Source: CAWGCE01 sp964480915
GTDB taxonomy: Bacteria; Planctomycetota; Planctomycetia; Pirellulales; Pirellulaceae
NCBI GenBank assembly: GCA_964480915.1
Contig: CAYZRS010000038.1
Coordinates: 1 to 48,482 of the forward strand
Length of the DNA: 48,482 nucleotides
Direction: 5' to 3'
Shown here: piece by piece, positions 42,097 through 48,482 of the stretch
Layout of the letters: every line of letters starts with the position of its first letter
Position numbering within the stretch: position 1 is the stretch's first letter
The notes under the pieces: generated by a model
What the model was told of the DNA's origin: nothing
Seen by the model: only the letters and a program-made list of their open reading frames with translations
Database searches by the model: none
Made by a program: the position numbers and the translations under genes

Positions 42097-43272
42097 ATGA
42101 AAACGAAAAACAAGACGAAAGAAAGCACGAAGGTCACTTCTCAGTCGCCAATTCTGGCCTTCGAGGAGGCCGCCTGGCGGCGGGAGTTTCGTGCCAAGTT
42201 GCTGCGCTGGTACCGTCGTGAGAAACGGGACCTCCCTTGGCGTCAGCAGTCGGACCCGTATGCCGTGTGGGTCAGCGAGATCATGCTCCAACAAACCCAG
42301 GTCGTCACGGTTCAGAAATATTTCTCGCGCTTTCAGCAGCGATTTCCGACCGTCACCGATTTGGCCGCGGCGCCTGAATCGGAAGTGCTGCGATTATGGG
42401 AGGGGCTGGGATATTACCGTCGTGCCCGGCAAATGCACGCCGCTGCGAAACAGATTGTCGATCAACACGAAGGAAAGTTCCCCGTCCAGTTTGACGATGT
42501 CTTGGCCTTGCCGGGTATCGGTCGATACACCGCGGGGGCGATCCTCTCGATTGCGCTCGATCAACGGCATCCCATATTGGAAGCGAATACGGTTCGACTA
42601 TTCGCTCGGCTCACCGCCTATCGTGACGACCCGTTGAAAGCCGAAGGTCAGCGTTTGCTGTGGCAGATTGCCGCGGCCCTGTTGCCACGAACTCGATGTG
42701 GTGAGTTCAACCAAGCGTTGATGGAATTGGGCAGTCTTGTCTGTGCACCGCGTTGCCCTGCTTGCGAATCGTGCCCGGTTGGCTCCTTGTGTCCGACCAA
42801 CCAAGGAGGTTGGCAATCCGACATTCCCGCAAGCAAAAAGAAAGTCGTCTACGAGGAAGTCACCGAAGTGGCCGTCGTCATCCGTCGCGGTCAGCGAGTC
42901 GTCTTGCGCGAGTGTGAGCCGGGCGAGCGCTGGGCCGGCCTGTGGGATTTCCCCCGGTTCGCAGTAAAGCATGGGACGCAGCCATTGGCCGACGGAAAGG
43001 GTGGGAAGGCCGATCGGCAATCGGAATTGGATCTGGTTCAGCAAGTCGAACAGCAATTCGGACTGCGTGTGACGTTGCAAGATCGACTGGCCACGATCAA
43101 GCACGGTGTGACGAAGTATCGCATTACGCTCCACTGCGTCACGGCCTCACCGGAAGCCGGCGGTCGCCTGAAAAAGCCCGCCCGTTGGATTCCACTTCAA
43201 GAGATCGGGCCCTTGCCTCTCAGCGTGACGGGCCGAAAGATCGGCCACTTGCTGTCAACCGACGCCCCTTGA
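42097..43272 (+). CDS. mutY: A/G-specific adenine glycosylase
   Basis: 391 residues, normal for MutY with its C-terminal NUDIX-like domain. It removes adenine mispaired with 8-oxoguanine. E61 in VWVSEIMLQQTQV matches the catalytic Glu. The helix-hairpin-helix LPGIGRYTAGAI is at 138-149. The four iron-sulphur cysteines C216, C223, C226 and C232 have the exact 6-2-5 spacing. The C-terminal domain (about 245-391) recognises 8-oxoguanine. At the position of the catalytic Asp (D138 of E. coli, in PILDGN) the protein has E162 (PILEAN), an acidic but longer side chain. It lies ten bases downstream of the prolyl isomerase gene in the same operon. Confidence 0.95.
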   Translation: MKTKNKTKESTKVTSQSPILAFEEAAWRREFRAKLLRWYRREKRDLPWRQQSDPYAVWVSEIMLQQTQVVTVQKYFSRFQQRFPTVTDLAAAPESEVLRLWEGLGYYRRARQMHAAAKQIVDQHEGKFPVQFDDVLALPGIGRYTAGAILSIALDQRHPILEANTVRLFARLTAYRDDPLKAEGQRLLWQIAAALLPRTRCGEFNQALMELGSLVCAPRCPACESCPVGSLCPTNQGGWQSDIPASKKKVVYEEVTEVAVVIRRGQRVVLRECEPGERWAGLWDFPRFAVKHGTQPLADGKGGKADRQSELDLVQQVEQQFGLRVTLQDRLATIKHGVTKYRITLHCVTASPEAGGRLKKPARWIPLQEIGPLPLSVTGRKIGHLLSTDAP

Positions 43273-43330
43273 AAACGCGCCGATCCAGCGGTGCCGCATT
43301 GGTCGTCAGGTTGGTGCTGCTCGAGCCGGA

Positions 43331-44722
43331 TCAGGCTTCGTAATTCATCGGCGAGGTCGGTACGGTGGAAATGAGTTCGCGAACTTTTTGTCGAGCCACG
43401 CCGATCGAATTTCGCAGCGTTTCCATCGTCCCTTGGCCCGATTCGGCTTTGGCGATGACCTTGTCGATGATGTCGACGACTTTGTCGGACTTCGGTTCAG
43501 CACCCTCCAACTTCTTGATACCAGGGATGCCAGCCTGGGTATCGCCCATCAACGCCGTACGAACGACCAGCAATGCGTGAATCAACCGTCGTCGGAAGGG
43601 GACCGTTTCGGGATCGTCGGCAACAAACTCTTTGGGCTTGCGCCCGTTGCGGCCGTTCTCTTCTTCGCCTCCTACTCCAACTCCGATCGGCTGTGGTCTT
43701 CGAACCGTCCCTCCGCCCCGGATTCCGCCCGCTTCGTCGAGTTGTTCGCGAATGAGGTCCAGTTCCCATTGGCAAGCGGCGTAGACGACTTGTCCTGCCG
43801 TTTCGGCGACCGCCGCGCCAGTGACGCCCGAGCCGCTCAGGTCAAGCCGCGCGAGCGCCTCGACCGCGGCACAGCGGAGGTCGATCGGTGATTCTTTCTG
43901 ATTGGCGACCTTCATCATCAGCTTGGCGACAATGCCACCCTTGCCGGGCGATCGTAAGTAACCGAGTGCTTCGACTGCGGTGCGTCGCATCCACTGGTGG
44001 GCGGAAGCGTCCCGTCCGGCAGGCGGTTTTCCGTTGGAAGCGAGGCGGCCCAATTTTGAGATCAGGTATCCTTGTATTTTTGGTTCGCGATACAACGATT
44101 TTGGCGCGTCTTTGGGCCCCGATAACAGCGCGTGTCTGCGGATACCGATCAGGCTGGCGACCAATGTTGCATCGTCTGTTTTCGCGCTACCCAACAGTTT
44201 GGCCAGGTCTTTCAGCGCCGGCTGAAACGGAACGGGCGGCGTGCCGTTTGTTGCGTTCGCTTCTGACTCGTTCAGATCGCCCAGCAACAGTGCACAGTTG
44301 TAACGAACGGCCGGTGCGTACTTCGAACTCAGGTGTGTGCGACATTGTTTGTAGATTGTCGATACGAAAAATTGGTGAGCATCACCGGTGGCTATGGCCA
44401 AATCTCGTGTGAGCTCGAATCGCATGTCGGCCAGCTTTCCGGCCATTTTGGGATCGGTCATCGAAGGGAAGAAGTACTCGACGAGGTACTTTTCCAAGTC
44501 GGCTTGGTTCCCGCTCAACGGTTGCTTGCCAGAAGCGACATCTTTCTTTGTTCGCTTGATGCTCTTCAACTTGCGCGAGTCGCGATAGTCGGGGCTGGTG
44601 GGGTCGGTCTTGTACCGCTGTGCGGCCGTCGGGCCGGCGGAGGTCAGCATCAGCATCAAGCCCAGGAAAGAATATTGGGCCAACTTGACCGGCAAGCATT
44701 GTTGATTCAAAAAACGGTGCAT
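43331..44722 (-). CDS. Exported HEAT-like repeat protein, unknown function
   Basis: 463 residues from the ATG at 44722, which has GAGG six bases upstream; the frame is open to 44788. A signal sequence (core YSFLGLMLMLTSAG) ends near AAQ. The mature part is largely helical with repeated hydrophobic patterns of HEAT/armadillo type, for example YNCALLLGDLNE, VASLIGIRRHALLSG, MRRTAVEALGYLRSPGKGG and LRCAAVEALARLDLSG. About 340-375 is a Gly/Arg-rich insert, perhaps a loop. No catalytic motif seen. It probably lies in the periplasm or outside the membrane as a scaffold. It converges with mutY (58 bases) and has no co-directional close neighbour. Confidence 0.78.
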   Translation of the reverse strand: MHRFLNQQCLPVKLAQYSFLGLMLMLTSAGPTAAQRYKTDPTSPDYRDSRKLKSIKRTKKDVASGKQPLSGNQADLEKYLVEYFFPSMTDPKMAGKLADMRFELTRDLAIATGDAHQFFVSTIYKQCRTHLSSKYAPAVRYNCALLLGDLNESEANATNGTPPVPFQPALKDLAKLLGSAKTDDATLVASLIGIRRHALLSGPKDAPKSLYREPKIQGYLISKLGRLASNGKPPAGRDASAHQWMRRTAVEALGYLRSPGKGGIVAKLMMKVANQKESPIDLRCAAVEALARLDLSGSGVTGAAVAETAGQVVYAACQWELDLIREQLDEAGGIRGGGTVRRPQPIGVGVGGEEENGRNGRKPKEFVADDPETVPFRRRLIHALLVVRTALMGDTQAGIPGIKKLEGAEPKSDKVVDIIDKVIAKAESGQGTMETLRNSIGVARQKVRELISTVPTSPMNYEA

Positions 44723-44936
44723 GAATTGCCTCAAAGGACCTAAAAACGCGGATCGAGACATCGGAACAAAACCGGTGTCCTCTGACAACCGGTCCGGATG
44801 CTGATCACTCTATTCCGGGGTCGGCAGGCTCAAGAGACCGTGCCGCCACTATCTCTAGTTTAACGTAGGCAGAAACGGCATCGATGGTCAAAAAGTAGAG
44901 ATTTGACCCGGAAAAGACGATCCTGCGGACGGAAAC

Positions 44937-45749
44937 CTAGTGTGTGGCCGCTGCGTGGATGCCAAAAGCACTGTCGACCATTTCGATCGTGTCGCTCTCG
45001 ATCATCCCGAGTTCCTGCCCTGCTGCGGCAACCAGAGACAATTCGGCCAATTTGCGGACTTGCCGGGCGACGCCTCCGCTCAAATCCAAAATTGCGGCAT
45101 ACGCTTCGTCTGAGAAGACGCGTTCGTTTCGTCCGACTTGAGCCAGCGATTGTTCGATAAAACCTGCCACATCGCCCAGCTCCCAGGGAAACAGATCGAC
45201 GCGCAGATTAGCCAGTTGCAACAACCGCTCGCCGAGGTTGGCAACGTTGCCTGCTTGGACGCTGAGGACGAGGGAGACTTGCGTCTCTTCACCCGCTTTC
45301 CATTGGCTCAGGCGGACGATGTTGGTCAGCACATCGTCTTCCGCGGTGTCGGCGTCGTCGAAGAAGAGGATCGTCTTCAAGTTCTGGCAGCGAGTCACAT
45401 GGAACACATCCAAGATGCCTCGCCAAGTGGTCGCGTAATTATCGCGGTCCTGATAATGGACTGGGAGCGCGTTGGCCAACTCAAAAGCAAAGTTCTCGCC
45501 ATCGATTCCGAGTAGGTTGATATGGGCCGTTACGTGTCCGGCCGACTGAAGAGTTCGGGAAACGCGTTCCATGAGCAGCGATTTGCCCGTGCCACAGCTA
45601 CCGGCCAGTAAAGCCACCCGATAAGAATTCTCGACGACAAAATCGATTCGCGCTAGCGCCTCGTCCTGAGGCGAGCCTACATAGTAGCCACTCGTCTCCG
45701 CTGGGTTCTTAAAGGGTGCTCGATCAAATCCCCAATATTGCTCATACAT
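44937..45749 (-). CDS. ExeA/GspA-like AAA ATPase
   Basis: 270 residues. The N-terminus MYEQYWGFDRAPFKNP is the hallmark of ExeA/MSHA-biogenesis-type ATPases. Walker A is GSCGTGKS (50-57) and Walker B is TILFFDDAD (126-134). The remaining AAA parts follow, with a C-terminal helical lid GGVARQVRKLAELSL. Family members work with type II secretion or pilus systems, or with transposition complexes, but usually as larger proteins with a peptidoglycan-binding tail. This one ends after the ATPase domain, and no secretion genes lie beside it, so the partner is unknown. GAGAGGG upstream of the ATG gives a ribosome binding site. It is divergent from rsmE. Confidence 0.87.
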   Translation of the reverse strand: MYEQYWGFDRAPFKNPAETSGYYVGSPQDEALARIDFVVENSYRVALLAGSCGTGKSLLMERVSRTLQSAGHVTAHINLLGIDGENFAFELANALPVHYQDRDNYATTWRGILDVFHVTRCQNLKTILFFDDADTAEDDVLTNIVRLSQWKAGEETQVSLVLSVQAGNVANLGERLLQLANLRVDLFPWELGDVAGFIEQSLAQVGRNERVFSDEAYAAILDLSGGVARQVRKLAELSLVAAAGQELGMIESDTIEMVDSAFGIHAAATH

Positions 45750-45891
45750 CTGCGAGCCCTCTCACTTCTATTTCGTGGTGCCAATTTGGTTGGCGCAAGA
45801 CGATTCCGTCATGGGGTTAATTTCGGTAGGATTTCAACGAAATCTCCAACAAATTGAATTCATTTCAAGTTTCCACCCATAGGCTGCCAGC

Positions 45892-46623
45892 ATGGACCGT
45901 CGTTTCTTCATTGATCAGCCTGTCAGCGGTGATAGCATTCAGTTGTCGGGAGCCGAAGGAAACCACATTGCGAAAGTCCTCCGCGCAAGCGTCGGTGAGT
46001 CGGTGATCGTATTTGATGGTTCTGGGTTCGAGTTCACGGCAGAGATCACTTCGATCGGCCGCGGTACGATCGATCTGACAATCTTGGAACGTCGTGAAGT
46101 GTCTCGCGAAGCGACACGACGATTGACGTTAGGAGTAGCGTTGCCCAAAGGTGACCGGCAGCGGACGTTGATCGAAAAGTGTGTCGAGCTGGGAGTGACG
46201 GCGCTCGTTCCTTTAAAGGCGTCTCGCGGCGTTGCGGTTCCCAAAGAATCGGCGCTCGAGCGGGCTCGTCGGGGCGTGATCGAAGCGAGCAAGCAATGTG
46301 GCCGCAATGTGCTGATGGCGATTGCCGAACCGCAGACCGTTGCCGAATTTGTCAACGCTGCCGATGAGAGCGCCGTCCGTTGGTTGGCTCATCCGCCCGC
46401 AGCACCGCCCTGCCCGGCCGAGTCGCTCGCGGTGACCAAGCGTTCGGCCGCCACCCGGCAGGAGATCTTCGTCGCCATCGGCCCGGAAGGTGGTTTCGAC
46501 GAATCGGAAGTTCAAACGGCGCTCGCTGCCGACTGGCAACGCGTCGGCTTCGGCAATTCCATTTTGCGAATCGAAACGGCCGCTCTGGCGGCGGCCGCCT
46601 ATTGGCTGGTCAACCCGGTGTAA
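45892..46623 (+). CDS. rsmE: 16S rRNA (uracil(1498)-N(3))-methyltransferase
   Basis: 243 residues, the normal length. It methylates N3 of U1498 in 16S rRNA with S-adenosylmethionine. The N-terminal PUA-like part has LSGAEGNHIAKVLRASVGE. The SPOUT methyltransferase domain shows GVALPKGDRQRTLIEKCVELG, FVAIGPEGGFDESEV and NSILRIETAALAA, the knotted SAM site. The ATG at 45892 has no Shine-Dalgarno sequence. The gene is monocistronic; the region after it contains a degenerate REPIN-like element. Confidence 0.95.
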   Translation: MDRRFFIDQPVSGDSIQLSGAEGNHIAKVLRASVGESVIVFDGSGFEFTAEITSIGRGTIDLTILERREVSREATRRLTLGVALPKGDRQRTLIEKCVELGVTALVPLKASRGVAVPKESALERARRGVIEASKQCGRNVLMAIAEPQTVAEFVNAADESAVRWLAHPPAAPPCPAESLAVTKRSAATRQEIFVAIGPEGGFDESEVQTALAADWQRVGFGNSILRIETAALAAAAYWLVNPV

Positions 46624-46988
46624 TGCTGCCTGCTTCAGAACAAGCGATCGGGCAAGACGCGACTCGGTCTGGCAGCAATCGACGGCACGGCTCGCATTGA
46701 GGCGAACGGCCCCTGCGAATTGCTTGATGGCTCTACCGTTTTGTCGCCTTTCGCTCCACGAAAGTAGCGGAGCCAGGGTTCTCGCCTGATTGGTTTGCTC
46801 TTTGGAACGGCATCGCCTGTTCGTTTCTACGCTACATTGGCGGAGCAAAAGGCGGCTCTCGCGGCACGCATGTTGCCGGCGCACTCGCATTCAAGTTGCA
46901 GGAAGAATTACGAGAGCGATATCTGGGTGAAATCCAAAATGGCTCATTGCGCGACCGGGCTGGCACGAGGGCGGAGGAAGGAACCGGC
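46624..46988. other. Intergenic region with repeat element
   Basis: 365 bases between the convergent rsmE and small exported-protein genes. Apart from the inverted repeat at 46743-46856 (separate entry) it holds a short hairpin (GGCC, TACT, GGCC) before a T5 run close to 46980-47005, which could assist rsmE termination. Several open frames here look like chance. Confidence 0.4.
46743..46856. repeat. REPIN-like inverted repeat element, copy 2
   Basis: The left arm 46743-46769 matches the left arm of the 12333-12467 element at 23 of 27 positions. The right arm 46830-46856 matches that element's right arm at 24 of 27. The spacing between arms is 60 bases instead of 79. In the left arm the small palindrome TTTTG/CAAAA has become TTTCG/CGAAA, a compensatory change. 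Confidence 0.8.
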
Positions 46989-47552
46989 CTACTGGCCCGC
47001 TTTTTCTATGCGACCGAAGAGGTGACCACCATGGTCGCCGTGCTGCCAAGTTCCCGCGTAACGATCGCCCGAGATCACGACCCGCGCATCAAAGGTGCCT
47101 AAACCGGGGATCGTCAGTTGGTCGAGCGTGATCACGGGCGTCGAGCCGGCCCATTGAATTGGCAGAGGGATGGGGACGGTGATGTCGTGGTCGCCGTATT
47201 TGATCCGTGTCTTGATCAGCCACATGTTGCCCGTGGGTAGTTTCATCGCGCTGAGGATCTCGTAGCGTTCTTCGCGCAGCTCGTTCCCTTCTTGGGAATC
47301 GTCACTAAAGCGCCCGGCGAAAACGCTCCCGCTCAGCTGGCTTTTCAACTTGGCAATGCGCGCCATGTGATCCGCCGTGGCATCGCGTTGGGGCGACGAA
47401 GAAGTTTCCTCCGGCGGCGGTGCAGCAGCCTTGGATGCGGGTTCTTGCGCCAGCCCGATCGATGTTGTCATCAGGACGACCGACAGCGCGACCCCGGCCG
47501 AGAATAGATTCGCGCACGGGCATGTGCAAAGAAAGGTGGAGACTGATTTCAC
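46989..47552 (-). CDS. Small exported protein of unknown function
   Basis: 187 residues from the GTG at 47552, which opens a signal peptide of normal form (MKSVSTFL, hydrophobic core LFSAGVALSVVLMTTSIG, cleavage after LAQ). A TTG at 47576 is in frame. The mature part has a short Ala/Pro/Ser-rich linker, one helix (DHMARIAKLKSQLSGS), then a beta-rich domain with ERYEILSAMKLPTGNMWLIKTRIKYG and VPIPLPIQWAGSTPVITLDQL. It ends in GTWQHGDHGGHLFGRI, where the histidines could bind metal. I have no named family for it; proteins of similar pattern exist as planctomycete unknowns. It converges with rsmE. Confidence 0.75.
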   Translation of the reverse strand: MKSVSTFLCTCPCANLFSAGVALSVVLMTTSIGLAQEPASKAAAPPPEETSSSPQRDATADHMARIAKLKSQLSGSVFAGRFSDDSQEGNELREERYEILSAMKLPTGNMWLIKTRIKYGDHDITVPIPLPIQWAGSTPVITLDQLTIPGLGTFDARVVISGDRYAGTWQHGDHGGHLFGRIEKAGQ

Positions 47553-47649
47553 GATGGTGGTTCCCACGTTGATCAAGGGACACCTCGATGGCCAATCGCC
47601 GTTGGCAAAATGAACGTTACCGAAGACCTCCGACGAGCGGAGCGGCCGG

Positions 47650-47739
47650 TTATTTCTTGCGATGGCGGATTTTGGCTCGCATGCGGCGTTTCTTACGGCC
47701 GATCTTGCGACGTCCTTTTCCGGTTCTCTTAGTGCCCAT
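47650..47739 (-). CDS. 29-residue Lys/Arg-rich protein, AURKAIP1/COX24 (mS38/bS22)-like
   Basis: A short frame of 29 codons plus stop. It begins MGTKRTGKGRR and ends RAKIRHRKK; 18 of the 29 residues are Lys, Arg or His. AGGAAA lies seven bases upstream of the ATG, a better site than on most genes here. Its composition and length match the tiny AURKAIP1/COX24-domain proteins of bacteria, related to mitochondrial ribosomal protein mS38 and the bacterial bS22-type proteins that bind the small subunit near the decoding region. A ribosomal role is inferred from that resemblance. It stands alone between the small exported-protein gene and the receiver gene. Confidence 0.8.
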   Translation of the reverse strand: MGTKRTGKGRRKIGRKKRRMRAKIRHRKK

Positions 47740-48025
47740 GTGTTTCCTGTTTTGAATGGCTTGAGCCGACGGCTCGATAATCAGTGGACAAGGTCACCAC
47801 TTCGGATCACGACCTCTCCGTAATCTGACAATCCTAGCAAAAGAGTCGATTCATCCACAAGGTTCCAGCAGCACGATTGGCCCCACATTCGCCTAAAGAA
47901 GTGATTTCATCCGCACAATCGGCCTGTTTTTGACCGGGCGCGAACGGCAACCTAGGTTTTCCGGGCTATCAGCCACGAAAACCTCCCGACTCCCCAACTC
48001 CCCCCATTCATAAAGGAATCGAGCC

Positions 48026-48472
48026 ATGGTCGATCAGATGAGCTCGGATTTCGATCCAATCGGCGAACCGGCCCCCGTGATCGGCCCTCGCAAAAAGAAT
48101 CGTCGCATCTTGGTTGTCGATGGCGATCACAGCCAAGCCGAGTTGCTCGCTGGCCAGTTTCGCAAACAGGGATTCGCGACGTCGACCAGTCACAGTGGTT
48201 CTGACGGCTACCAAAAAGCCCACGACGAGTTACCCGACTTGATCGTGATGGAGGCTCGGATGCCCGGCATCGACGGACTGCACGTCGCAAGACAATTGTC
48301 GGACGAACCGGACACGTGTCACATCCCGGTGATCATGCTCAGCGGCCAAGCTCGCGCCGACGTCGTTCGCAAGTCGCGAGCCGCCGGTTGCGAATACTTC
48401 GTCCGCAAACCGTACGATCCCAATGCGTTGCTTGTCCTGGCCGAAACCGCCATGGACGGCCGCAATCTCTAA
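48026..48472 (+). CDS. Single-domain response-regulator receiver protein with Glu at the phospho-acceptor site
   Basis: 148 residues; the start has AAAGGA about eight bases upstream. A 25-residue leader precedes a complete receiver (CheY-like) domain. The acidic pocket is present as D32 and D34 in ILVVDGDH, the conserved Ser as S106 in IMLSG, and the Lys as K128 in VRKPYD. The normally phosphorylated Asp position reads LIVMEARMPGIDG, so the residue is E76 instead of Asp. No output domain is attached. A Glu there often mimics phosphorylation or removes normal phosphotransfer. No histidine kinase is in the window. The window ends ten bases after the stop. Confidence 0.9.
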   Translation: MVDQMSSDFDPIGEPAPVIGPRKKNRRILVVDGDHSQAELLAGQFRKQGFATSTSHSGSDGYQKAHDELPDLIVMEARMPGIDGLHVARQLSDEPDTCHIPVIMLSGQARADVVRKSRAAGCEYFVRKPYDPNALLVLAETAMDGRNL

Positions 48473-48482
48473 AGCCGGCGTT

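Noticed and set aside
45880..45885. TAGGCT six bases before the rsmE ATG, and TACCGT six bases before ispD (12272-12277), as further leaderless promoters
   Set aside because: Only the weak TAnnnT pattern fits, which is expected by chance; no consensus -10 as in the two accepted cases.
46795..47102. Small plus-strand frames after rsmE
   Set aside because: They run through the repeat element and into the antisense of the exported-protein gene; no gene-like features.
1..48482. tRNA, rRNA, CRISPR array or prophage
   Set aside because: No cloverleaf, rRNA core sequence, spaced direct repeats or phage structural genes were seen on reading both strands. Running tRNAscan-SE and a CRISPR finder would confirm this.

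Overview
The window looks like an ordinary chromosomal stretch of a planctomycete, most likely of the Pirellulales/Rhodopirellula type. Clade markers are an exported peroxidase with the N-terminal export motif around LESLETRTLLA followed by dockerin-like repeats, two PEP-CTERM proteins, an ECF sigma factor paired with a Ser/Thr kinase, a cytochrome c (CxxCH) protein next to a CRTAC1/ASPIC-UnbV protein, a DUF1570 protein, large DUF11-repeat surface proteins, weak or missing Shine-Dalgarno sites on many genes, and several families of short palindromic intergenic repeats. I see no rRNA, tRNA, CRISPR array, prophage or transposase gene.

Layout. 1-8.1 kb: a heptamer repeat, a Nif3-like protein with a coupled small gene, a large secreted protein of unknown function, and a divergent DUF11-repeat lipoprotein. 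8.1-12.5 kb: a stand-alone LigD-type 3'-phosphoesterase domain, a membrane-anchored unknown, tyrS, a DUF1877 protein and ispD. 12.5-20.5 kb: fatty-acid beta-oxidation on the minus strand (acyl-CoA dehydrogenase, then further on thiolase plus a FadJ-type multifunctional enzyme), interrupted by an ankyrin-repeat gene and a coiled-coil membrane protein. 20.8-22.0 kb: a DUF4430 exported protein and a polytopic membrane protein resembling an ECF-transporter S component, perhaps a vitamin uptake pair. 22.2-26.7 kb: a Tat-exported sugar-isomerase-like TIM barrel, then the ECF sigma/kinase operon. 26.8-33.2 kb: divergent animal-type haem peroxidase, an LmbU-like protein, hemB and two PEP-CTERM genes. 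33.2-39.6 kb: a minus-strand operon of cytochrome c/propeller protein, CRTAC1 lipoprotein and TPR lipoprotein, plus a DUF1570 HExxH protein. 39.9-43.3 kb: a plus-strand operon of an exported unknown, a parvulin-type prolyl isomerase and mutY. 43.3-48.5 kb: a HEAT-like protein, an ExeA-like ATPase, rsmE, a small exported protein, a 29-residue basic AURKAIP1/COX24-like protein, and a single-domain receiver protein.

Most interesting items: (1) a PEP-CTERM-anchored pyroglutamyl-peptidase homologue whose catalytic Cys is Ser while the Glu and His positions are kept; (2) a REPIN-like inverted-repeat element present at two loci, with a compensatory base change in its small hairpin; (3) a 20-21 nt perfect palindromic repeat at two loci; (4) two promoters with TATAAT exactly 6 nt before the ATG, suggesting leaderless mRNAs, one of them the sigma-factor gene; (5) Asp-to-Glu changes at the phospho-acceptor of the receiver protein and at the catalytic Asp position of MutY. 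All calls come from reading the sequence; no searches were run.
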